A program made the translations under genes and the position numbers. Of a stretch of DNA of 9,842 bases, positions 1-8,800 are shown in pieces. The first letter of the stretch is position 1, and each line of letters opens with the position of its first letter. Under the pieces are notes generated by a model that saw only the letters and a program-made list of their open reading frames with translations, had not been told where the DNA came from and did no database searches. The stretch is from Acidobacteriota bacterium (GTDB taxonomy: Bacteria > Actinomycetota > Actinomycetes > Actinomycetales > Micrococcaceae): NCBI GenBank assembly GCA_019352125.1, contig JABBNV010000089.1, positions 1-9,842 on the forward strand, written 5' to 3'.

Positions 1-511
1 GCGCGATCACTACCTACCGCTGAAGGTCATCCGCGATTACTTGGATGCTATTGACCGCGGTGAGGGCCCGGAGAATCTGCCGCCGGGAGTCTCTGTTACT
101 CCGCGCATGGTCAATGCGGAAGTTTCCGCGCAGGCCAGTGCCAGGGCGCGACAGCTTACTGATGAGCAGCTGCGCACTGAGTCCGGCGCCAGCGTGGACC
201 TGCTGCAGTCTCTGCTGAGCTTCGGGCTGATCGAAGCCATCGACGGTCACTTTGACGATCACGCGTTACGGGTCACCAAGGCGTGCACGGCGCTGGCCGC
301 CCACGGTCTGGAACCCCGCCACTTGCGTCCCTTTCAGGCTGCTGCTGCCCGGGAGTTTGGACTCGTTGAGCGGGCTGTGGCACCACTGGCCTCGCGTAAG
401 GACGCTGCTTCACAGGCCAGAGCGGCGGAAACGGCACGGGAAATTAGCGATCTTTGCCTGGGCCTGCACACAGCATTGGTTCAGGGACAAATTGCTCGAA
501 TGGACACCTAA
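1..511 (+). CDS. ftsR: MerR-family transcriptional regulator, FtsR-like (5' truncated)
   Basis: The reading frame is open from base 2 to a TAA at 509-511, giving 169 codons without the gene start, which lies outside the window. The first visible residues (RDHYLPLKVIRDYLDAIDRG) resemble the end of a MerR winged-helix DNA-binding domain, where the segment leads into the long dimerisation helix. The rest is an alpha-helical, Ala/Leu/Glu/Arg-rich C-terminal region including RHLRPFQAAAAREFGLVERAV, typical of the actinobacterial FtsR/Rv1828 family. In Corynebacterium glutamicum FtsR is known as an activator of ftsZ, so a role in cell-division control is inferred here. Family placement is supported by the next two genes, which follow the mycobacterial Rv1828-Rv1829-Rv1830 order. 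The helix-turn-helix itself is not in the window, so DNA binding cannot be checked. A more general MerR assignment is the fallback. Confidence 0.85.
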   Translation, partial: RDHYLPLKVIRDYLDAIDRGEGPENLPPGVSVTPRMVNAEVSAQASARARQLTDEQLRTESGASVDLLQSLLSFGLIEAIDGHFDDHALRVTKACTALAAHGLEPRHLRPFQAAAAREFGLVERAVAPLASRKDAASQARAAETAREISDLCLGLHTALVQGQIARMDT

Positions 512-524
512 GATGCGCCTCGAA

Positions 525-540
525 ACGGCTGTGCAGCCGT
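525..540 (+). promoter_or_regulatory. Perfect hairpin overlapping the GTG start of the nuclease-domain gene
   Basis: ACGGCTGTGCAGCCGT has 7-base arms that are exact reverse complements around a TG centre; as RNA it would form a 6-bp stem with a GUGC loop. It lies between the ftsR stop and the next gene and its last two bases are the GT of the proposed GTG start. If folded it would hide that start and might limit translation, or favour an ATG 9 nt downstream. A regulatory role is inference; the inverted repeat is directly visible. Confidence 0.4.
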
Positions 541-1039
541 GAATGAGATGGAGATGGTGGGTGTGCGGGTTGAAATGCCCAGCAGCCAGCCGTTGGTGCT
601 CTTGCGCGAGGAACACGGTGGTCGGCACCTGCCCATTTGGATCGGGACGGCGGAGGCCACTGCCATTGCCATGGCACTTCAGGGTGAGGTTCCGCTCCGC
701 CCCATGACGCATGACCTGCTGTGCGATGTGATTCGTGCACTGGGTGTGGTGGTGGAGCACGTGAATATCACCAAGGTGGAGGAGGGAACCTTTTTCGCTG
801 AATTGGAGTTCGACGACGGTACCACCGTGAGCGCTAGGCCCTCCGACGCGTTGGCCGTGGCCGCTCGCACACAGGCCCGTATATGGTGCGATGAGTCGGT
901 GCTTGATGAAGCAGCAGTATTTATTGGCGAGGATGACGAGGTGGAGCCGAATCCATTGAGCCCGGAATCTGCTGAGCGGGAGCTCAGCCGATTCCGTGAA
1001 TTCCTCAACGATGTGGAGCCAGAGGATTTCGGATCCTGA
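539..1039 (+). CDS. Bifunctional nuclease (BFN/DUF151) family protein
   Basis: A 166-residue cytoplasmic protein without signal peptide or membrane segment. The DUF151/BFN core fills residues about 5-132: VGVRVEMPSSQPLVLLRE (7-24), LPIWIG (31-36), the helix after it (TAEATAIAMALQG), RPMTHDL (54-60) and SARPSDALAVA (98-108) are the conserved blocks of this family, followed by an acidic linker and a short helix (SRFREFLNDVEPEDF) typical of actinobacterial members such as Rv1829. Plant and some bacterial BFN proteins have been reported to have DNase and RNase activity, but the activity of this branch is uncertain. The GTG at 539 is used here; an in-frame ATG at 548 gives the same protein without three residues. 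Neither has a good Shine-Dalgarno sequence. The 27-nt gap to ftsR suggests cotranscription and possibly translational coupling. Confidence 0.9.
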   Translation: MNEMEMVGVRVEMPSSQPLVLLREEHGGRHLPIWIGTAEATAIAMALQGEVPLRPMTHDLLCDVIRALGVVVEHVNITKVEEGTFFAELEFDDGTTVSARPSDALAVAARTQARIWCDESVLDEAAVFIGEDDEVEPNPLSPESAERELSRFREFLNDVEPEDFGS

Positions 1040-1044
1040 GCGGT

Positions 1045-1070
1045 TTTCAACGTTAAACCTGAACGTGAAA
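1045..1070. promoter_or_regulatory. Imperfect dyad just after the nuclease-domain gene
   Basis: TTTCAACGTT (1045-1054) and AACGTGAAA (1062-1070) are reverse complements apart from one bulged A at 1050, giving 9 paired bases around a 7-nt centre. It begins 5 nt after the upstream stop codon. It could be an operator for one of the two MerR proteins encoded beside it or a weak hairpin terminator; there is no U-tract after it, so an operator is at least as plausible. Function is inferred from symmetry and place only. Confidence 0.35.
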
Positions 1071-1104
1071 GTTTCGACACGCGGGGATAAAACGTGCGGC
1101 ATCT

Positions 1105-1133
1105 TTGACCCGGGGCCGCAAGCGATCTAACGT
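1105..1133 (+). promoter_or_regulatory. Candidate sigma-70-type promoter for the second MerR gene
   Basis: TTGACC at 1105-1110 is separated by exactly 17 nt from TAACGT at 1128-1133. The first matches four or five positions of the TTGACA -35 consensus and the second fits the TANNNT -10 pattern common in actinobacteria. Transcription would start near 1140 and give a leader of about 130 nt before the GTG at 1271. A weaker alternative is TTGCAT (1153-1158) with TAAGAC (1175-1180), 16 nt apart. Confidence 0.5.
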
Positions 1134-1184
1134 CGTCTGTAGAGAGTCCCCATTGCATATCCATGCTGAGACGGTAAGACTGAG

Positions 1185-1206
1185 AACCTAAGTTACATGC
1201 TTGGTT
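1185..1206. promoter_or_regulatory. Imperfect dyad in the leader of the second MerR gene
   Basis: AACCTAAG (1185-1192) and CTTGGTT (1200-1206) pair over seven bases with one bulged T, around a 7-nt centre. The geometry, two arms with one unpaired base and a 7-nt centre, is like that of the dyad at 1045-1070. It lies 65 nt upstream of the MerR start, so autoregulatory binding is possible, but that is inference. Confidence 0.3.
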
Positions 1207-1257
1207 TTTGTTCCCCGCAATGATGGTTGTGCCACTTCCCCCGCGGGGACTACCAAC

Positions 1258-1265
1258 AAGGAGGG
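1258..1265 (+). promoter_or_regulatory. Strong ribosome binding site fixing the MerR start
   Basis: AAGGAGGG is a near-perfect anti-16S match, 5 nt upstream of the GTG at 1271. It decides this start over the in-frame TTG at 1208, which has no comparable signal and would add 21 residues of low family resemblance. Confidence 0.85.
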
Positions 1266-1270
1266 TTCAC

Positions 1271-1861
1271 GTGAGTCCGAAAGGCGACGCTGGCGAGCTG
1301 AAGGCTGCCACCCCGAGCACAGCCATACCTGTGGGTGCCCAGGGATTGCTTTTCACCGAGGATCTGCCGGTCTTGGATGAAGACGCAGGTTACCGTGGGC
1401 CAACAGCCTGCAAAGCGGCTGGTATTACGTATCGCCAGCTGGATTACTGGGCTCGTACGGGCTTGGTAGAACCCGCCGTACGCGGCGCGGCCGGATCAGG
1501 GTCGCAGCGGCTCTACGGGTTCCGTGACATTTTGGTTTTGAAAGTTGTGAAGCGACTGCTGGACACAGGCGTGTCCCTCCAGCAGATCCGTTCTGCAGTG
1601 GAGCACCTACGCGAACGTGGTGTGGAAGACCTGGCGCAGATTACTCTCATGAGCGATGGCGCTTCCGTGTATGAGTGCACTTCTGCGGATGAGGTCATTG
1701 ATTTGGTACAAGGCGGCCAGGGTGTCTTTGGCATAGCCGTGGGCCGCGTCTGGCGTGAGGTGGAGGGCTCATTGGCCGCGCTGCCCAGCGAGCATGCGGC
1801 AGAACAGAGCTTCCCGGACGACGAGCTCAGCGCCCGACGCACGGCCCGAAAGATCTCCTGA
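1271..1861 (+). CDS. MerR-family transcriptional regulator (Rv1830-like)
   Basis: A 196-residue soluble regulator. After a 40-residue N-terminal tail of low complexity, residues 43-66 (GPTACKAAGITYRQLDYWAR onwards) form the MerR helix-turn-helix, and 67-100 the wing and second helix pair, with the SQRLYGFRDILVLKVV block that is characteristic of MerR proteins. Residues 101-120 (VSLQQIRSAVEHLRERGVED) start the dimerisation helix. The C-terminal part (about 125-165, including GQGVFGIAVGRVWREVE) is the small actinobacterial domain found in the Rv1830 group and carries no Cys pair or other metal-binding pattern, so metal sensing is unlikely. M. tuberculosis Rv1830 (ResR/McdR) has been linked to growth and cell-division control and to antibiotic resilience; similar biology here is inferred from family and neighbours. 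It has its own promoter candidate and a strong ribosome binding site, and two dyads lie upstream. Confidence 0.9.
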   Translation: MSPKGDAGELKAATPSTAIPVGAQGLLFTEDLPVLDEDAGYRGPTACKAAGITYRQLDYWARTGLVEPAVRGAAGSGSQRLYGFRDILVLKVVKRLLDTGVSLQQIRSAVEHLRERGVEDLAQITLMSDGASVYECTSADEVIDLVQGGQGVFGIAVGRVWREVEGSLAALPSEHAAEQSFPDDELSARRTARKIS

Positions 1862-1882
1862 CCTCAGTTTGAAGTCTTGAGG
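1862..1882. terminator. Weak hairpin between convergent merR and parA genes
   Basis: CCTCA (1862-1866) and TGAGG (1878-1882) are exact inverted repeats with a 11-nt loop, in the 26-nt gap where the MerR gene and the minus-strand ParA gene converge. A shared bidirectional terminator would be expected at this place, but a 5-bp stem without U-tract is weak evidence. Confidence 0.25.
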
Positions 1883-1887
1883 GCGCG

Positions 1888-2718
1888 CTAGCGGCTGCGC
1901 TTGCGAACCGAGCTTCTGACGACGTTTTCAAGCAACTGATCGAACAGTCCAGCGGCACTCTTGGCTGACTCTCCCGGCCACTGGTGGATGGGATGCGCAG
2001 CACCCTGAATCTGCTGCCAATTGGCCTGTTCCGGAATGGTGGGGGAGAGCAGCAGCGGCCCAAACATGGAGCCCATTTCGGCCAATCGGTAGGTGTGCTC
2101 ATTGGAGCTTGACCGCACACGGTTGGCCACAATACCGGCAGCCTGCAGGCCTGGTGCGAATTCTTTGCGGAACAGTTCGATAGCACGCAGTGTGCGCTCG
2201 GTCCCGGCAACGGAGAACAACCCCGGCTCGGCCACCAGCAGCACGCGGTTGCTGGCAGTCCACGCCATGCGGGTGAGGCCGTTGAGGGATGGCGGGCAGT
2301 CGATCAGCACGAGCTTGTAGGGATTCTGGCCGGATTTGTCCAAACTTGCCAGAACAGTTGACAGCCTGCGAAGGTCTCGTTTCCCTAGGTCCGGGCGGTC
2401 GTAAATACCGGAGAATGCGGAGCCGTGAGCTACTTCCAGACGGAGGTTGCCGCCGTCGTTAGTCTCTGCCGCACGCGATACCCAACCACTGGGCGACACA
2501 TTTGCTGCCAAATCCGCGCGGCGGCCAGCTTTGATCAAGCGGCCAATGTCAAGTTTTGCGGTAGCGGCAACGCCCAGGCCAGTGGTGGCATCTGCGTGCG
2601 GGTCGAGGTCAATCACCAGTGTGGGAATGCCTGCGGCGAGGGCTGCAGAGGCCAATCCCAACGTGACGGACGTCTTGCCGACGCCCCCTTTGAGGCTGCT
2701 GATGCTCACTACTTGCAC
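1888..2718 (-). CDS. ParA/Soj-family (MinD superfamily) ATPase, orphan
   Basis: A 276-residue P-loop ATPase read leftward, GTG to TAG. The deviant Walker A motif KGGVGKT spans 10-16, with signature lysine K10 and P-loop lysine K15. The A' region VIDLDPHADATT is at 35-46 (D37, D39) and Walker B VLIDCPPSLN at 137-146 (D140). This places it with ParA/Soj proteins, which form ATP-bound dimers on DNA and position chromosomes, plasmids or large complexes. There is no N-terminal helix-turn-helix, as in chromosomal rather than P1-type ParA, and the C-terminus is basic (VRKRSR), possibly helping DNA contact. No ParB or parS-like gene or site is visible beside it, so its cargo is unknown and it should not be assumed to be the segregation ParA. 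The GTG start fits the family N-terminus; no Shine-Dalgarno sequence precedes it, so leaderless or very short-leader translation is possible. Confidence 0.92.
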   Translation of the reverse strand: MQVVSISSLKGGVGKTSVTLGLASAALAAGIPTLVIDLDPHADATTGLGVAATAKLDIGRLIKAGRRADLAANVSPSGWVSRAAETNDGGNLRLEVAHGSAFSGIYDRPDLGKRDLRRLSTVLASLDKSGQNPYKLVLIDCPPSLNGLTRMAWTASNRVLLVAEPGLFSVAGTERTLRAIELFRKEFAPGLQAAGIVANRVRSSSNEHTYRLAEMGSMFGPLLLSPTIPEQANWQQIQGAAHPIHQWPGESAKSAAGLFDQLLENVVRSSVRKRSR

Positions 2719-2740
2719 GGGTTAAACCAAAACCTAACGT
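2713..2740 (+). promoter_or_regulatory. Candidate distal promoter for gcvP
   Basis: TTGCAC (2713-2718) lies 16 nt before TAACGT (2735-2740), giving a plausible -35/-10 pair pointing at gcvP, with a leader of about 107 nt. The -35 overlaps the first codon of the divergent parA gene, so the two transcription units would interfere. The -10 shares the 10-mer CTAACGTCGT with the MerR promoter candidate. Confidence 0.35.
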
Positions 2741-2816
2741 CGTATAGCCGTAACTGGATTATTGAACGGAAAGTGCCCTAACGAATGCTGCGCACGGACC
2801 GCGTCACTATCCCCTC

Positions 2817-2822
2817 TAGAAT
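2817..2822 (+). promoter_or_regulatory. Candidate proximal -10 element for gcvP
   Basis: TAGAAT matches five of six positions of the TATAAT consensus and lies 31 nt before the ATG at 2854. No convincing -35 is present 16-19 nt upstream. If it is used, transcription starts near 2829 and the leader is about 25 nt, which would exclude the upstream ATG at 2785 as a start and leaves no room for a glycine riboswitch. Confidence 0.4.
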
Positions 2823-2844
2823 AGCTGTGGAATATCCGCGAACT

Positions 2845-2848
2845 GGAG
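2845..2848 (+). promoter_or_regulatory. Ribosome binding site fixing the gcvP start
   Basis: GGAG sits 5 nt before the ATG at 2854. The alternative in-frame ATG at 2785 has no such signal and would add 23 residues that do not resemble the family N-terminus. Confidence 0.65.
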
Positions 2849-2853
2849 CCAAA

Positions 2854-5751
<2,898 letters not shown>

Positions 5752-5766
5752 CCAGAAGCAAGCCAC

Positions 5767-5841
5767 CTAATGGGGCCGCTCCATAGTAATTGATCGCGAT
5801 ATGACAGAAGCGGTTAACAAACTACGGGGTGGCCCCATTAG
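5767..5841. repeat. 75-bp intergenic element bounded by long inverted repeats (possible RNA structure)
   Basis: CTAATGGGGCC (5767-5777) and GGCCCCATTAG (5831-5841) are perfect 11-bp inverted repeats. In RNA the stem continues inward to 5782/5826, giving 16 pairs with two G-U wobbles, around a 43-nt loop. The loop holds the 8-bp palindrome ATCGCGAT (5793-5800) and a second segment, AGCGG (5809-5813), that can pair with CCGCT (5776-5780) and so compete with the long stem. No target-site duplication flanks it, no transposase is near, and no U-tract follows, so it is neither a clear miniature transposon nor a standard terminator. A weak promoter, TTGATC (5790-5795) with GTTAAC (5813-5818) 17 nt apart, lies within the loop. 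Possible roles are gcvP 3' end formation, an attenuator or leader element for pyc, or a protein-binding site. Confidence 0.6.
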
Positions 5842-5857
5842 CATGAGTGCACGGCCC

Positions 5858-5874
5858 GCAACGTTGCTAACGTT
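5858..5874. promoter_or_regulatory. Palindrome GCAACGTTGC with a second AACGTT upstream of pyc
   Basis: GCAACGTTGC (5858-5867) is a perfect 10-bp palindrome, followed at 5869-5874 by another AACGTT, 9 bp in phase from the first. They end 23 nt before the pyc start. The spacing and symmetry suggest an operator; TAACGT (5868-5873) could also be a -10, but there is no good -35. The regulator is unknown. Confidence 0.35.
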
Positions 5875-5885
5875 CCCTTGAAGCG

Positions 5886-5892
5886 AAAAGGA
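5886..5892 (+). promoter_or_regulatory. Ribosome binding site of pyc
   Basis: AAAAGGA lies 5 nt before the ATG at 5898 but only 2 nt before the ATG at 5895. Spacing therefore favours the second of the two adjacent ATG codons, giving MFSKILVANRGE as N-terminus, which matches the family. Confidence 0.65.
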
Positions 5893-5897
5893 CCATG

Positions 5898-8800
5898 ATG
5901 TTCTCAAAGATATTGGTTGCCAACCGAGGCGAAATCGCCATCCGTGCGTTTCGTGCGAGTTATGAGTTAGGCGCCAAAACTGTCGCCGTATTCCCTCAGG
6001 AGGATCGCAACTCGATTCACCGCCAGAAAGCGGATGAGGCTTACCTGATTGGCTCCGAGGGCCATCCGGTACGCGCCTACTTGGATGTGGAAGAGATAGT
6101 GCGCGTTGCCAAGGAGGCTGGCGCGGACGCTATCTATCCAGGGTACGGGTTCCTCTCCGAAAATCCTGACCTGGCCCGCGCTGCTGCGAAAGCTGGGATT
6201 ACCTTCGTGGGCCCGCCTGCGGAAGTGCTGGAGCTGGCCGGAAACAAGGTTCATGCCTTGGAAGCGGCGCGCAAGGCCGGAATCCCCGTACTGAAATCTT
6301 CCGCCCCCAGTGCTGATCTTGATGAGCTGATTGCCGCAGCGGATGAGGTGGGTTTCCCCATCTTCGCGAAGGCTGTTGCTGGCGGTGGTGGCCGCGGAAT
6401 GCGCCGCGTGGACAAACGTGAGGATCTCCCCGAGGCGCTGAAGGCCGCGATGCGAGAAGCAGACGCTGCCTTTGGTGATCCCACCATGTTCCTGGAACGG
6501 GCAGTACTGCGTCCGCGGCACATTGAAGTGCAGATTTTGGCGGACGGGCAGGGCAACGTCATGCACCTGTTCGAACGCGACTGCTCGTTGCAGCGTCGCC
6601 ATCAAAAGGTTGTGGAAATTGCTCCGGCCCCGAACTTGGACGAGAACATCCGGCAGGCCCTCTACGCAGACGCTGTGAAGTTTGCCAAGGCACTGGGCTA
6701 CGTCAATGCCGGTACCGTGGAGTTCCTGGTGGACACGGTGGGCGAACGGGCCGGCCAGCACGTCTTCATTGAAATGAATCCTCGTATTCAGGTGGAGCAC
6801 ACGGTCACCGAGGAAATCACGGACGTGGACCTGGTGCAGGCGCAGCTGCGCATTGCGGCAGGGGAGTCCTTGGCGGATTTGGGTCTCAGCCAAGACACGG
6901 TATTCATCAAGGGTGCTGCACTGCAGTGCCGCATTACCACGGAGGATCCGGCCAACGGCTTCCGCCCGGACGTGGGCAAGATAACCGGTTACCGTTCCGC
7001 CGGTGGTGCCGGTGTGCGCCTGGACGGTGGCACTGTTTACTCGGGTGCCGAAATTAGCCCGCACTTTGACTCGATGCTGGTGAAGCTCACCTGCCGCGGC
7101 CGCACTTACCCTGCCGCCGTGGCAAGAGCTCGCCGTGCGCTGGCGGAGTTCCGTATCCGTGGCGTATCCACCAATATTTCCTTCCTGCAGGCCGTGCTGG
7201 ATGACCCGGCGTTCATCGCTGGGGATGTTGCCACTTCCTTCATCGATGAGCGGCCCGAATTGCTGAAGGCGCGAGTCTCTGCGGACCGCGGTACCAAGTT
7301 GCTGACCTGGCTTGCGGACGTCACCGTGAACAAGCCGCATGGGGAACTGACTGTCCATTCGGACCCGGCGGCCAAGCTCCCCGAGGTGGATATCACCACG
7401 ACGCCGAAGGGCTCGCGTCAGCGGTTGGCTGAGCTTGGTCCGGAGGGCTTCGCCTCGGCGCTCCGGAAGCAAACAGCCGTAGCCGTGACTGATACAACTT
7501 TCCGCGATGCACACCAATCTCTGTTGGCCACCCGTGTACGCACCCGTGACCTGGTAGCTGCGGGAGATGCAGTCTCCGCGCTCACCCCGGAGTTACTCAG
7601 CGTTGAGGCGTGGGGCGGCGCCACGTATGACGTGGCCCTGCGGTTCTTGGGGGAGGACCCCTGGGAACGTTTGAGCGCGTTGCGCAAGGCGCTGCCTAAC
7701 GTGTGCCTGCAAATGCTGCTCCGCGGCCGCAATACTGTGGGCTACACGCCGTACCCGGAGCAGGTTACCAGCGCATTTGTGCAGGAGGCCGCAGCCAGTG
7801 GAATCGACATCTTCCGTATCTTTGATGCGCTCAACGATGTGGACCAAATGGAACCAGCCATCCGCGCCGTGCGGGAGACGGGCACCGCTGTTGCCGAGGT
7901 AGCACTGTGCTACACCTCGGACATGCTGGATCCGGAGGAGAAGCTCTACACGCTGGATTACTACCTGGCCCTGGCTCGACGCATTGTGCAGGCTGGCGCG
8001 CACATTCTGGCCATCAAGGACATGGCTGGCCTGCTGCGCCCCGCCGCTGCAGCAAAGCTGGTAACGGCATTGCGCAGCGAGTTTGACCTGCCCGTGCATT
8101 TGCACACCCATGACACCGCCGGTGGCCAACTGGCCACGCTGATGGCAGCGATTGATGCTGGAGTGGATGCGGTGGATGTGGCCTCGGCTTCCCTAGCGGG
8201 GACCACCAGCCAGCCCAGCGCCTCGGCCTTGGTGGCAGCCTTGGCACACACGGAACGTGACACGGGAATTAGCCTGGCCAACGTGAGCGCCCTGGAGCCC
8301 TACTGGGAAGCTGTCCGGCGCGTGTACGCACCGTTCGAGTCCGGACTTCCGGGCCCCACAGGCCGTGTATACCAGCACGAAATCCCCGGTGGGCAGCTCT
8401 CCAATCTCCGTCAGCAAGCCATGGCTCTGGGCCTGGGCGAGCGGTTTGAGGAGATTGAGGATATGTACACCGCGGCGGATAGGATCCTTGGCCACCTGGT
8501 AAAGGTGACGCCGTCGTCCAAGGTAGTGGGGGATCTTGCCCTGCACCTGGTGGGGATCAAGGCGGACCCGAAGGATTTCGAGGCCAACCCGCAGAACTAC
8601 GACATCCCGGACTCCGTGATCGGATTCCTCTCCGGCGAGCTGGGGGACCCGCCCGGAGGCTGGCCAGAGCCATTCCGCACCAAGGCCCTCGAAGGGCGTT
8701 CCATCAAGGTGCGCGATGCGGAGCTGACGGCAGAAGATTCGCAGGCTCTGCGCGGCGACTCGGCTACTCGCCGTGCCACGCTCAATCGCTTGCTCTTTGA

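Noticed and set aside
252..542. 96-codon plus-strand frame overlapping the end of ftsR
   Set aside because: It is an out-of-frame shadow of the ftsR-like gene; only its last ten codons (513-542) were kept as a possible leader peptide.
1208..1270. Longer N-terminus of the Rv1830-like gene from a TTG
   Set aside because: The strong Shine-Dalgarno sequence at 1258-1265 points to the GTG at 1271, and the added residues do not look like the family.
2785..2853. N-terminal extension of GcvP from an upstream ATG
   Set aside because: No ribosome binding site precedes it, a good -10 lies within the extension, and the family N-terminus starts after the ATG at 2854.
2719..2853. Glycine riboswitch upstream of gcvP
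   Set aside because: The 135-nt gap shows no tandem glycine-aptamer pattern and includes promoter candidates close to the start, leaving too little transcribed leader.
5767..5841. Miniature transposable element (MITE)
   Set aside because: The terminal repeats fit, but there is no target-site duplication and no related transposase in view; only a genome-wide copy search could revive this.
5967..7517. 516-codon open frame on the minus strand
   Set aside because: It lies wholly inside pyc, its translation shows no domain, and long antisense frames are expected from GC-rich third codon positions.
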